DNA of 64,000 nt from Dasania marina DSM 21967 (lineage in GTDB: Bacteria > Pseudomonadota > Gammaproteobacteria > Pseudomonadales > Dasaniaceae), in contig NZ_KB891575.1 in assembly GCF_000373485.1 (NCBI RefSeq), positions 186,001 through 250,000 on the forward strand. Direction: 5' to 3'. Of the stretch, positions 35,265 through 44,528 are shown one piece after another; position 1 is the stretch's first letter, and every line of letters starts with the position of its first letter. The notes beneath the pieces were generated by a model. It did not search any database, had not been told where the DNA came from, and was given only the letters and a program-made list of their open reading frames with translations. The position numbers and the translations under genes were made by a program.

Positions 35265-35877
35265 ACTCTATCTCCAGGTAGTCTGGTTTACTTGTAAATT
35301 AGGGTTATTGTCATAACACCTTCATTATAAAGACTAAACCCCATTAGCAACTACATAAAGCTATTTATACTCATGACATCATGCATAAAAATCACAACAA
35401 ACGATTGCACACAGCTGAACTGAGGTTACTTCACCTAAATAAAAACAGGTAATAATCCCTCAAAACGTCCGTCGATGTTTTTTCTGGGTTGTTTTTTTCT
35501 GGACTATTTTTTCTGGACAACAACAATAACAACAACAAGGAAACAGCCAGCAACACAGTGCTAGCCCGCACACGCTACTTAATAGCCATACAGACCAGAG
35601 GTAAGGCTTTACGAAATTTCATACCCACCTATGATAGGCCTGCAGAGTTATTTGACCGCGGGGCCACGTGATTATTTTTACTGATGACCCGGCCTGGCGG
35701 ATCGATAGGGATGATGCCATTGCTTATGCTAAGGCTGCCTTACATCAAGTATGCACTCATGAATTCAGAATCAGAATCAGAATCAGAATCAGAGCTTCAT
35801 ACGTAAGAACAACAAAAACAACAACGGCCACAGTTAATATAACTATGGCCGTTGTATATTGACTAGCAATAAGACAC
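35265..35877. other. Intergenic region with simple repeats, aldolase / dat-ddc
   Basis: No convincing gene in 613 bp. It contains three copies of TTTTTTCTGG (35474-35516), an AAC-rich stretch, a hexamer array AGAATC (35765-35793, about 4.8 copies) and a stem-loop at 35820-35856. Two short frames on the plus strand (35489-35671 and 35668-35862, GTGA overlap) read LIAIQTRGKALRNFIPTYD and IIFTDDPAWRIDRDDAI; they may be decayed coding DNA but I do not recognise them. Confidence 0.6.
35820..35856 (-). terminator. Terminator of the dat-ddc gene
   Basis: Long stem ACAACGGCCAYAGTTA / TAACTRTGGCCGTTGT just after the fusion gene stop (minus strand), followed on that strand by a T-rich stretch (TGTTTTTGTTGTT). 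Confidence 0.75.
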
Positions 35878-38760
35878 TTACACCAAGCTTAATACCAGAG
35901 TATTAAGCTTAATGAGCAAAGCCTCAAAGTCAGCCATGGTTAAGCAAGGGTTGAGTATAGTGAGTTTCAACGCCGACTTATCATCAACACGAGTTTCACC
36001 TAATACCGCCACACCTTGCACTAATGCCTCTAACCTCAGCTTACGGTTAAGCTCATCGACATCACCACCGCCATGCACGCAACGGAACAGTACCGTTGAT
36101 AAAGAAGGCTCTGCTAACAACTCAAAGTTATCCTGACTTTTTATTAACGCGGCCACCTCTAAGGTTTGCGCTAATAGGTGATCGTACATCCCACCCAACG
36201 CTTGTGGGCCAACATTTTGCATGGTCATAAATACTTTTAAGGCATCAAAGCGTTTAGTGGTTGCAGTAGACTTATCCACCAAGTTGGGTAAGTTGTCGTG
36301 CTCGCGATTTAAGTAATCAGCGTGATGTAGCAGGTATTTGAAGTTGTGCTTATCTTTTAGCAACAGCGCGCCGCAGCTAATGGTTTGATAAAACAACTTG
36401 TGAAAATCTACACTCACCGAGTCAGCGCGCTCTATACCCGCCAAACGATGTTTGTGGCTACTTAAAATTAAAGCACCGCCATAGGCGCCATCTACATGCA
36501 ACCACAACGACTCTTGTTGAGCAAAGTCTGCCATCGCCGCCAAATCATCTATGGCACCGTGATCGGTAGTGCCCGCCGTGCCTATCAAAGCAAAAGGCAA
36601 TAAGCCCTGCGCTCTTAATTCGGCAACGGTGCTGGCTAGCAATTCTGTTTTCATGCTGCCGTCGGGATTAGTATCCACGCCACATACCGCACTTTCACCC
36701 AAGCCTAAAAGCGAGGCTGATTTCTGCACGGTGAAGTGTGATTTTTTCGAACACACAATGCGTAACTTGGATGCGTACTCAGGCAAACCTAATTTTTGAA
36801 TGCTGTGCTGGCTGGTTTTATCGGCCATCCAATCACGCGCCAGCATAATGCCCATTAAATTACTCTGGGTGCCGCCGCTGGTAAAAACACCATCCGCGTC
36901 TGCGCCTAACTCATAGGTTTCACAAGCCCAGTCAATCACCTTTTGCTCTACATAGGTAGCCGACGAGGATTGATCCCAGGAATCCATAGACTGGTTTAAG
37001 GCTGCAATGATAGCTTCCGCGGCAATGGCAGGCATTAACGGCAAGGTATGCAAATGCGCTATGCAATCAGGGTGCTGCACAAAGATAGAGTTTTTCACCA
37101 CTAATTCAGCGGTGTCATCGATGACTTGTGACAAGCTAGCATTGCTTTGATTTAGATTTACCTGTTGTATCGCCTGCTCTAATAAAGCGGGAGACATACC
37201 GGAGTAAGGGCCGGCAACTTGCTCAAAGACTTTTTTCATAACCTGGGTGGTGTGATTCATCACCTTGGCAAATTCATTGCTGCCTTCGGGGCCAGTATGT
37301 ATAAAGTGTTTGCGCCACGCTTGCTGCTCGCTAGGTTCGGGGCGTAAACCGCCACCGGCAGCCAAGATAGCGGCTTCCATTACCTTCAAGGCAAAATCGA
37401 TTTGCTCGTAGCTAATAATTAGGGGCGATAGAAAACGAATCACCGAACCGTCACGGCCGCCTTTTTCTACAATCAGGCCCCGCTCTAGTGCTGCGCGCTG
37501 TATGCCTAAGGTAAGTTTTGGATCAGATACAGGTTCGCCAAATTTATTGATCTCACCTGAGGGCTTAACTATTTCCATACCCAGCATTAAACCTTTACCA
37601 CGCACTTCCGCCACGCAGTTGACCCGGCTTTGAATTTTTTCTAAGCCTACACGTAAATACTGACCGGCATCACGGGCGTGCTCGACTAACTTATCGCGCA
37701 CAATAATTTCTAGCGCCTTAGCACCAGAAACCATAGCCAATTGGTTGCCGCGGAAGGTACCGCTATGCTCGCCAGGCCGCCAAGTATCTATAGCTTTATT
37801 AAAGGCCAATATAGACATGGGCAAGCCGCCACCTATGGCTTTTGACATGCACAAAATATCGGGCATAACGCCTGAATCTTCAAAAGCAAAACGCGATCCG
37901 GATTTACCTATGCCGCATTGGATCTCATCAAAAATTAATAAGATACCGTGCTCGCTGGTAATTCTACGCAACTCGCGCAACCAAAAATCGGGCGCGGGTA
38001 TAACACCGCCTTCGCCTTGTACTGGCTCAACAATAATGGCAGCCGGTTTCATAATGCCCGCTTCATCATCATTTAACAGACGCTCTATATAACGTATACC
38101 CTGCCTGGCACCTTCATCACCGCCAGCACCAAAGGGGCAGCGTAAGCTGTAAGGGAAAGGCATAAAATGCACGTCCGACATTAGGCCGGTGCGTCTAGCT
38201 TTGGTGTTGAGGTTACCCATCATACCCATGGTGCCATTGGTCATGCCGTGGTAAGCACCGCGGAAGGCAAACATGGTGTTGCGGCCAGTGGTTTGTTTGG
38301 CTAGCTTAATCGCAGCCTCTACCGCATCGGCACCCGATGGCCCACAAAATTGTATAGCAGCGGTAGCGGCAAACTCTTGGGGTAAAAAGTTTTTAACTTG
38401 CTGGATAAAGTTACTTTTAACCTGCGTGGTGATATCTAGGGTTTGGTAGGGCAAACCTGAATCTAATTGGTCTTTTAAAGCTTGGTTAATTTCGGGATGG
38501 TTATAACCCAAAGCCAAGGTACCGGCACCAGCCAAGCAATCCAAAAAGATTTGGCCACGGGTATCTTCTACCAAAGCACCATAAGCACGCTTAATGGCTA
38601 TAGGCAAACGGCGCGGATAAGAGCGTACTTCTGACTCGTGCTCAGCCTGGTCCAATAGTATTTGATCAGGCGTCAAATCATAAACGCCATCAACATATGG
38701 AATTTGTACAGAGAAAGCAGTAGCGATATTAGATTCGCCAAACTCAAGCGTAGTGGTCAT
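35878..38760 (-). CDS. Fused diaminobutyrate aminotransferase / L-2,4-diaminobutyrate decarboxylase
   Basis: A 960-residue two-domain PLP enzyme. Residues 1-460 are a class III aminotransferase: GPSGADAVEAAIKLAK, IVEPVQGEGG, FDEIQCGIG, and the PLP lysine in SKAIGGGLP. Residues 480-960 are a group II decarboxylase: TSGGTQSNL, HVDGAYGG, and the PLP lysine in VDFHKLFYQ. Aspartate semialdehyde is converted to diaminobutyrate and then to 1,3-diaminopropane. The same fusion is known in Vibrio, where it feeds norspermidine synthesis through carboxynorspermidine enzymes; those partner genes are not in this window. Its length matches the Vibrio protein. Confidence 0.93.
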   Translation of the reverse strand: MTTTLEFGESNIATAFSVQIPYVDGVYDLTPDQILLDQAEHESEVRSYPRRLPIAIKRAYGALVEDTRGQIFLDCLAGAGTLALGYNHPEINQALKDQLDSGLPYQTLDITTQVKSNFIQQVKNFLPQEFAATAAIQFCGPSGADAVEAAIKLAKQTTGRNTMFAFRGAYHGMTNGTMGMMGNLNTKARRTGLMSDVHFMPFPYSLRCPFGAGGDEGARQGIRYIERLLNDDEAGIMKPAAIIVEPVQGEGGVIPAPDFWLRELRRITSEHGILLIFDEIQCGIGKSGSRFAFEDSGVMPDILCMSKAIGGGLPMSILAFNKAIDTWRPGEHSGTFRGNQLAMVSGAKALEIIVRDKLVEHARDAGQYLRVGLEKIQSRVNCVAEVRGKGLMLGMEIVKPSGEINKFGEPVSDPKLTLGIQRAALERGLIVEKGGRDGSVIRFLSPLIISYEQIDFALKVMEAAILAAGGGLRPEPSEQQAWRKHFIHTGPEGSNEFAKVMNHTTQVMKKVFEQVAGPYSGMSPALLEQAIQQVNLNQSNASLSQVIDDTAELVVKNSIFVQHPDCIAHLHTLPLMPAIAAEAIIAALNQSMDSWDQSSSATYVEQKVIDWACETYELGADADGVFTSGGTQSNLMGIMLARDWMADKTSQHSIQKLGLPEYASKLRIVCSKKSHFTVQKSASLLGLGESAVCGVDTNPDGSMKTELLASTVAELRAQGLLPFALIGTAGTTDHGAIDDLAAMADFAQQESLWLHVDGAYGGALILSSHKHRLAGIERADSVSVDFHKLFYQTISCGALLLKDKHNFKYLLHHADYLNREHDNLPNLVDKSTATTKRFDALKVFMTMQNVGPQALGGMYDHLLAQTLEVAALIKSQDNFELLAEPSLSTVLFRCVHGGGDVDELNRKLRLEALVQGVAVLGETRVDDKSALKLTILNPCLTMADFEALLIKLNTLVLSLV

Positions 38761-39328
38761 TTAATTACCCTAAAGTTAGGTATAGCGTAGCCGCCGCACA
38801 TCACCAGATGGTCAGCAGATACAGATCAACAAACCCGCTTAGCGATGAGCTAATACGGCATACAAAAATTTAACAGCTAAAGAAAAATCTGTGATCAGGA
38901 AGATCGACTGGGCTCAAGGCTCAGTGATAATACTGCAGTTAGGAAGAGCAAAGCGGATGCGTAGAATAAGTGTGTTCAATGTTGGGTCCCATATGTATGC
39001 CGACTTTACGGCTTAAGTATCCCGTCTATTAGCTAAAGGCTTAACTAATACCTACAACGCGCAACAGCACAACTTTTGGTTGTCTGGCGCAATACCTTTC
39101 AGCGTCGCTCAAGGAACGAACACACACTGAAATCGGCGGGCAAAATACTCAACTTACTGTTTTTTTGCAAGCATTTTTCAAACTATTTTTAGCCTTTTTG
39201 GCTAGCCTCTGCGGGGTGGGCTCGGCAACATTCTCGTCATTCCTAACTGAAGCCTGCATATCGCCACAATTAACCACAGATGGAGCGTTTTTGAGCGTTA
39301 AATTAACCCGCTACCAGCCATAGCAAAT
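38761..39328. other. Intergenic region upstream of dat-ddc
   Basis: About 570 bp with no gene I can support. It should hold the promoter of the fusion gene (minus strand). A short dyad GGCTCAAGGCTCAGTG and T/A-rich runs near 39161-39200 are the only visible features. Confidence 0.6.
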
Positions 39329-39631
39329 GTGACCCCGCTCTCACTTACACTCCTAGCGATGCTTTATGATACACGGCAAAAAAGTCGAGCAAACAACCCC
39401 ACTATGTCACCCACTATACCTCCTGAAACCGCTAAGCCCCGTGATATTTTTGTTGATAGGCGCAGCAGCCAGCAGGCCCACCAACAACCCTGCCGTAGAA
39501 GCCGCCATAGCACCATGGATTCACGCCCCTGGTGGCTAAAAACCACTTATGCCACCCAACAGGCCAGCGTCAGAGTATTAGAGGGCGCCAGCGAGGAGAG
39601 GAACGACAGCAGCAGTAACAATAAGCATTAA
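39329..39631 (+). CDS. Small Arg-rich protein of unknown function, PWWL motif (paralog 1)
   Basis: Up to 100 residues; the start is uncertain (GTG 39329, ATG 39359 or ATG 39404), and none has a strong Shine-Dalgarno. The core reads RDIFVDRRSSQQAHQQPCRR, then SRPWWLKTTYATQQASVRVLE. This matches the gene 225 bp downstream (FGDRRLDNDRRR, then KPWWLNVDYAEELVSLKASE) in order and spacing, so the two are paralogs. No signal peptide or membrane helix. I know no function for the family. Confidence 0.6.
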   Translation: MTPLSLTLLAMLYDTRQKSRANNPTMSPTIPPETAKPRDIFVDRRSSQQAHQQPCRRSRHSTMDSRPWWLKTTYATQQASVRVLEGASEERNDSSSNNKH

Positions 39632-39855
39632 TTATTTTTGTGACAAATTTACACTATGGCCGCCGCTACATTGATATAACTTTAACTAAGGGTATTAAAC
39701 GCCTAGTTTTCTTAGGTTTTTCCAAACTCGGCGCTATCTCCCCCCAAAATTAGCCGCTCTTAGGGCTACGTTAGCTGCACATTTCTGCTAGAATTGCCCA
39801 TTCGGCTTCCATTAAAAAGCCAAGCGAAACCTAGCTAACAATAACGGAGCTTAGC

Positions 39856-40122
39856 TTGAACACTGTTACAAGAAACGTCACAGGAAATATGTTTGGCGAT
39901 AGACGCCTAGACAATGACCGCCGTCGCCAAAAATTGCCTATGCCAGCCGGTCTAGATCGGCGCGCAGGCTCGCGTCGCGAAAAAGCCTTCCAGCACAAGC
40001 CTTGGTGGCTCAATGTGGACTATGCCGAAGAGCTGGTTAGTCTTAAAGCTAGCGAAGTACTCAATCGTGAAAATATCCGGGTTCGCAATAACCCCAACTA
40101 TAAAAAGAACCATAACGATTAG
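39856..40122 (+). CDS. Small Arg-rich protein of unknown function, PWWL motif (paralog 2)
   Basis: 88 residues from TTG 39856 (GGAG 6 bases upstream) or 77 from ATG 39889 (AGGA upstream). It has a very basic N-half with DRRLDNDRRRQK, then DRRAGSRREK, and then KPWWLNVDYAEELVSLKASEVL in short order. The positive charge suggests nucleic acid or membrane-surface binding, but this is only inference. It resembles the upstream small gene. The 224-bp gap between them has no other feature. Confidence 0.7.
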   Translation: MNTVTRNVTGNMFGDRRLDNDRRRQKLPMPAGLDRRAGSRREKAFQHKPWWLNVDYAEELVSLKASEVLNRENIRVRNNPNYKKNHND

Positions 40123-40213
40123 GGGCTTATTCTCAACACACTGATAAGCGCCTTGCTTATCAGGCACTCAAAAACCCCACCTCAGCTAACAACAGCTCTC
40201 TATAAAACCGCCG

Positions 40214-40456
40214 TCAGTTATCCAACTCCTTATAAAAGGTTTTACGGCTGTGTATCATTTCTTTATAGGTTTGCATCATAGAGAAATCCACGGCATTACC
40301 TGCGGCCTTAAGACGCTCCATTTGCGCCTCCAGCTCGACCAGTTCTTCCAGTAACTTGGCTTTGACTAAGGCTGTATTTTGTAGCCCCACGCCACCTAGG
40401 GTTTCTTGTTTTAAGGAAGGCTTCCCCAGCTTCAGCGATCCAATTGCTTTGCTCAT
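40214..40456 (-). CDS. Small coiled-coil protein of unknown function
   Basis: An 80-residue, probably cytosolic protein with GVGLQNTALVKAKLLEELVE and a helical LEAQMERLKAAG segment, then MMQTYKEMIHSRKTFYKEL. GAGG lies upstream of ATG 40456. The helix pattern is that of a short coiled coil. I do not recognise the family. A second frame on the same strand (40308-40562) overlaps it but is less gene-like. It is convergent with paralog 2. Confidence 0.6.
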   Translation of the reverse strand: MSKAIGSLKLGKPSLKQETLGGVGLQNTALVKAKLLEELVELEAQMERLKAAGNAVDFSMMQTYKEMIHSRKTFYKELDN

Positions 40457-40624
40457 ACCTTGTACCTCGGCTTGTTGGTTTTTTTGAAGAGGTACAACTC
40501 ACTGTAGACAAGGCCAAGCCCGAACACACAATCAGGCCCCAAAATAAGCCACCATTTCTCAAAATAGTCTAAGCAGCGTTTTTATTACATCCTATTTCGA
40601 TAAAGCACTACTGCTAGCTGGCTG

Positions 40625-42322
40625 TTACTGCGCCTTATTGCGCTCTTTTAAACGTGGCTCTGCCACGCTGGTAAACTGGCCTTTGCTATCCACTGCTATG
40701 GTTTGGGTAGAGCCATAGGGCCACAAGGTTTTGGTGCTATGGCCTTTGGCCTCTAGGCCACTGCGTATAGCCGGCGGCATGGTTTTTTCAACATACAGGT
40801 TTTCGGGCTGCCACTGGTGATGAATACGCGGCATGGCTATCGCTTCGTATAAGGGCTTGTTCAAATCCAAATGATTAATTAAGCCCAGCACCACCTGAGT
40901 AATAATGGTGGGGCCACCCGCCGCACCTATGGTCATAATCGGCTTCTCGCCTTTTAACACGATAGTGGGGCTCATGCTGGACAGCGGCCGCTTACCGGGC
41001 TGTATGCTGTTGGCTTCGGTGCCGACCAGACCATAAATATTAGGCACGCCGGGCTGCGCCGAAAAATCATCCATTTGATTATTCATCACCACCCCGGTGC
41101 CCGGGATAATCACCTTGCTGCCAAAGGTGGTATTCACCGTGGTGGTAATCGCCACCCAGTTACCAGCCTTATCGGCAGTGGCAATGTGGGTGGTGTGCTT
41201 ACCAAATAAATCATACTCGGCACGGGGCGGGGTGCCGTGCGTTGTTACCGCCAGTGCTTTGTCTAAGCTGATTTTGCTGGAGAGGGTTTTGCCATAGGCC
41301 TTATCGATTAAGCCCTTGGGCACGTTGACAAAATCCGGGTCACCCAACCAATAGGCGCGGTCAGCAAAAGCCAGTTTCATTGCTTCGGCTATCACATGGT
41401 AACGGTCAGTATCTGACAGCGCCGCCAAATCAAAGCGCTCTAAAGTATTTAAGATTTGCGCCACATGGACACCGCCAGAACTGGGTGGCGGAAAACCAAC
41501 CACGGTGTAATCGCGGTACTGGCTGACTACCGGCTGGCGCAGCTTCATCTGATAATTCGCCATATCTTGCTCGGTGATTAAACCACCACTGATTTTCATC
41601 CACGCGGCGAGCTTTTTGGCAAAATCCCCTTTATAAAAATGGGCCGAGCCCTCTTTCGCAATCGCCCTATAGGTTTGTGCCAAGTCTTTTTGCACCAACT
41701 TATGGCCCACTGGCCAAGGCTCGCCATCGGCAGCTAACAATACCTGGGCCGACGCAGGGAACTGACTGATTGTTTTTTGTTTGCTTGTTAAGCGGCGTGC
41801 ATAAATATTATCGATGGCAAAACCCTGCTCGGCGATATCAGCCGCAGGCAACAGCGCATCGGCATAGCTGAGCTTGCCACCCTGTTTGAGCATATATTCA
41901 AACACGGCGACAGAGCCCGGCACGCCTATCGCCAAAGGCCCGGTCACGCTTAACTCACCATCGGCCTCGCCGTTGCGCAAATACATATCGCGGTGGGCGG
42001 CAGCGGGTGCCATTTCGCGACCATCGATAGCCTCGATACGGCCATCGGCCCAATGCACCACCGCAAACAGGCCACCACCTATGCCGGAGTTATGGCTATC
42101 CACCACCCCTAAGGTTAAAGCCGCCGCCACCGCGGCATCTATGGCATTCCCGCCCTTGGCCAAGGCATTCATGCCTGCCTGCGTGGCCAGCGCATTCACC
42201 GTGGCCACCGCGCCGCTGTCATCTTCGGCAACAGCGGAATAAGAAGCCGCCTGCGCCAGCATAGCCATAGACAAAGCGGTGATAGCGATAGCGGGCTTAA
42301 ATATACGAGTGAGCAAACGCAT
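40625..42322 (-). CDS. ggt: Gamma-glutamyltranspeptidase / glutathione hydrolase
   Basis: A 565-residue periplasmic Ntn-hydrolase. Signal peptide at 1-25 (...AMLAQAAS); then GVVDSHNSGIGGGLFAVVH, typical of the large subunit. The autocleavage/nucleophile Thr is in HTTHIATAD (about residue 374); PGTGVVMNNQMDDF and KRPLSSMSPTIV belong to the small subunit. It cleaves gamma-glutamyl bonds of glutathione and related compounds. ATG 42322 follows AGGAG; a longer upstream reading overlaps the divergent gene's leader and is not used. Confidence 0.94.
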   Translation of the reverse strand: MRLLTRIFKPAIAITALSMAMLAQAASYSAVAEDDSGAVATVNALATQAGMNALAKGGNAIDAAVAAALTLGVVDSHNSGIGGGLFAVVHWADGRIEAIDGREMAPAAAHRDMYLRNGEADGELSVTGPLAIGVPGSVAVFEYMLKQGGKLSYADALLPAADIAEQGFAIDNIYARRLTSKQKTISQFPASAQVLLAADGEPWPVGHKLVQKDLAQTYRAIAKEGSAHFYKGDFAKKLAAWMKISGGLITEQDMANYQMKLRQPVVSQYRDYTVVGFPPPSSGGVHVAQILNTLERFDLAALSDTDRYHVIAEAMKLAFADRAYWLGDPDFVNVPKGLIDKAYGKTLSSKISLDKALAVTTHGTPPRAEYDLFGKHTTHIATADKAGNWVAITTTVNTTFGSKVIIPGTGVVMNNQMDDFSAQPGVPNIYGLVGTEANSIQPGKRPLSSMSPTIVLKGEKPIMTIGAAGGPTIITQVVLGLINHLDLNKPLYEAIAMPRIHHQWQPENLYVEKTMPPAIRSGLEAKGHSTKTLWPYGSTQTIAVDSKGQFTSVAEPRLKERNKAQ

Positions 42323-42466
42323 GGGAACTCCTGTTAAGGTAGGGTGCTGAGTATCATCCCGAGAGACTACCCGTTTTGTGTAGTTCATACAAAAATTACT
42401 GTTTTTCTTAACAATCCGAGGCTGCACGGGGATAATACGCCTCCCTCATTACGCTTAAGCCTATAC

Positions 42467-43162
42467 ATGATTAACTGGCACACGATAGACACTGTTTTGT
42501 TAGATATGGACGGCACCCTGCTGGACTTGCACTACGACAACCATTTCTGGCTAGAGTACCTGCCACGCCGCTATGCCGACAAACACCAGCGCCCTATAGA
42601 CGAAGTAAAAGCCGAACTATTCAGCCAAATCATGTCGCAAAAAGGCCACCTAAACTGGTATTGCCTAGATTACTGGAGCCAGCGCCTGGAGATGGACATC
42701 ATCGAGCTCAAGCGTGAAATCAAACATATGATAGTTATACGGCCACATGTGGAAGAATTTTTGCGTCAGCTCAGGCACTCCCATCATCAAGTTATCTTGG
42801 TCACCAACGCCCACCGCGATGGCCTAGTACTCAAGCTGGAGCAAACTGGCCTAGAGCCTTGGTTTGATGAGATAGTCGCCAGCCACGATTATCAAGCACC
42901 CAAAGAGCAACAGCAATTTTGGCAGCAGCTACAGCAGCAACACCCCTTTGACCCGGCCAAAACCCTATTTATAGACGACTCCATCAGCGTATTAGAGTCA
43001 GCTCAGCAGTATGGTATTAAGCACTTACTTACCCTGCTACAGCCGGATAGCAAGAAGGCCGCTCAAACTAAAAGCGACTTTCCCAGCATTCTGCACTTTG
43101 ATGAAATTATGCCGCTAACTAGCAAGAACAAGAACAACACACCATCGAGCCAGCATGAGTAA
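42467..43162 (+). CDS. yrfG: HAD-family GMP/IMP nucleotidase, YrfG-like
   Basis: A 231-residue HAD hydrolase. Motif I LLDMDGTLLDL (nucleophile Asp near residue 13), motif II VTNAHRDG, motif III K near 130 and motif IV LFIDDS are all present. In E. coli the neighbour of hslR is yrfG (purine nucleotidase), and the order yrfG-hslR-hslO-pckA is kept here, so this name is supported by context. ATG 42467 (MINWHTIDTVLLD) is used; the upstream frame is leader. It overlaps hslR by 8 bp. Confidence 0.9.
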   Translation: MINWHTIDTVLLDMDGTLLDLHYDNHFWLEYLPRRYADKHQRPIDEVKAELFSQIMSQKGHLNWYCLDYWSQRLEMDIIELKREIKHMIVIRPHVEEFLRQLRHSHHQVILVTNAHRDGLVLKLEQTGLEPWFDEIVASHDYQAPKEQQQFWQQLQQQHPFDPAKTLFIDDSISVLESAQQYGIKHLLTLLQPDSKKAAQTKSDFPSILHFDEIMPLTSKNKNNTPSSQHE

Positions 43163-43589
43163 CAAGTCCAGCAGCAACAATATCAACAGCAGCAAAGCCG
43201 ATAACAGCGCTAAAATTCGCTTAGACAAATGGCTGTGGGCGGCGCGTTTTTACAAAACCCGCAGTATCGCCAAGCAGGCCATAGAGGGCGGCAAAGTGCA
43301 TTACAACGGCCAGCGCGCCAAGGTTAGCAAAGAGGTAGAAGTAGCCGCCATGATCACCCTGCGTCAGGGCCTAGATGAAAAAGAAGTCGAAGTGCTAGCG
43401 CTATCCAACCAACGCCGCGGCGCACCCGAAGCACAAGCCCTGTATCAAGAAACCGAGCAAAGCATCACTAAACGCGAAGCCAGCGCCAGCCAACGCAAAG
43501 CCTTTCACGGCTCGGGCCTACCCAGCGTGCGGCCCACCAAAAAACAACGCAGGCAAATACATAGGTTTAAAGAGGACGCTAGCGAATAG
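43155..43589 (+). CDS. hslR: Ribosome-associated heat-shock protein Hsp15
   Basis: A 144-residue S4-domain RNA-binding protein. IRLDKWLWAARFYKTRSIAKQAIEGGKV in short pieces is the S4 alpha-L motif (about 18-45); a basic C-terminal tail (RPTKKQRRQIHRFK) binds rRNA. Hsp15 rescues stalled 50S subunits carrying peptidyl-tRNA after heat shock. It overlaps yrfG and is followed by hslO. The first 15 residues are Ser/Asn-rich, an extra low-complexity start. Confidence 0.95.
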   Translation: MSNKSSSNNINSSKADNSAKIRLDKWLWAARFYKTRSIAKQAIEGGKVHYNGQRAKVSKEVEVAAMITLRQGLDEKEVEVLALSNQRRGAPEAQALYQETEQSITKREASASQRKAFHGSGLPSVRPTKKQRRQIHRFKEDASE

Positions 43590-43640
43590 TCCCTAGTCTC
43601 TAGCTAGCGACTATTGACTACCAACTAGCGACTGCCCTTA
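43590..43640. repeat. Relic of the AGTCTCT repeat sequence after hslR
   Basis: TAGTCCCTAGTCTCTAGCTA and a following GCGACTATTGACTACCAACT-type stretch match the array end and flank at 1950-2037 (TAGTGACTATCAACTAGCGAC). So the msh array and its flank are part of a dispersed sequence family. There are only about two heptamer units here. Confidence 0.75.
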
Positions 43641-43673
43641 TAATCCCCCCAATCCTTACTACCAGAGCCTCCC

Positions 43674-44528
43674 ATGCCCGACCATATTCAACGCTTTATT
43701 TTTGATGACGCCGATATACGCGGTGAGCTGGTTCAATTAGAACAGAGCTATCAAACCACGCTGAGCAAACATCACTACCCGGCCCCTGTGGCGCGGTTAC
43801 TGGGTGATTTTTTAAGTGCCGCCGCCCTGCTTAGCCAAACGATTAAGTTTGATGGCTGCCTCATCTTGCAGGCCCGCAGCGAAGGCGAAGTCCCTCTAAT
43901 TATGGCCGAGGCCACCTCGCAAGGGCATGTGCGCGGCATAGCGAAGGAGGCTGACGCGGCGGTCAGCGAGGATTTTCAAACACTATTAAAAAACGGCCAG
44001 CTCAGTATTACCATAGACCCCGCCAAGGGCCAGCGCTACCAAGGCATAGTGCCCTTGGATGGCCGCAATTTAGCGGCCTGCCTAGAGCATTATTTTGCCC
44101 AAAGTGAGCAGCTCTCCACCCATATAATCCTTGCCGCTGACGGCAGCAAGTCGGCCGGCATGCTGCTTCAAGAGCTGCCCGTGAGCGCGGCGCACGGCGC
44201 CCAAGATCGCAGCCAGCAATGGCAACATGTCACCCAGCTAGCTAACACCCTCAAGCCACAAGAGCTGCTAAACCTTGACTTTAATACCCTGCTACACCGC
44301 CTCTATCACCAAGAGCAGGTGCGCGTATTCGACCCCAGCACACTAAAATTTCAATGCAGCTGCTCCGAACAGCGCACCGAAAAAGCCATTTATGCCTTGG
44401 GCCGCAGCGAATCCGAAGCACTCATAGCAGAGGCCGGCGAGATAGCCATACGCTGTGAGTTTTGCCACCATGACTATCGATTTGGCAGTAAAGACCTTAG
44501 CCGTATTTTTAAAACGCCCTTGCATTAA
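43674..44528 (+). CDS. hslO: Redox-regulated chaperone Hsp33
   Basis: A 284-residue chaperone activated by oxidation. The N-terminal domain has the typical DIRGELVQLEQSY start and a GTPIxGxxxL-like YQGIVPLDG. The C-terminal redox switch has a CxC (QCSC, about residue 230) and CxxC (CEFC, about 263) zinc site spaced as in Hsp33. It follows hslR by 84 bp; the start ATG 43674 has a weak GAGCC site. Confidence 0.95.
   Translation: MPDHIQRFIFDDADIRGELVQLEQSYQTTLSKHHYPAPVARLLGDFLSAAALLSQTIKFDGCLILQARSEGEVPLIMAEATSQGHVRGIAKEADAAVSEDFQTLLKNGQLSITIDPAKGQRYQGIVPLDGRNLAACLEHYFAQSEQLSTHIILAADGSKSAGMLLQELPVSAAHGAQDRSQQWQHVTQLANTLKPQELLNLDFNTLLHRLYHQEQVRVFDPSTLKFQCSCSEQRTEKAIYALGRSESEALIAEAGEIAIRCEFCHHDYRFGSKDLSRIFKTPLH

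Noticed and set aside
35489..35862. Two overlapping short frames on the plus strand
   Set aside because: No recognised family, simple-repeat content (RIRIRIRI) and no good start site; kept only as possible decayed coding DNA.
40308..40562. A frame on the minus strand with a lipoprotein-like start (LSTVSCTSSK)
   Set aside because: Most of it overlaps the better 80-residue gene at 40214-40456 in another frame, and its second half is low complexity (Ser/Thr/Gly-rich) with no family pattern.
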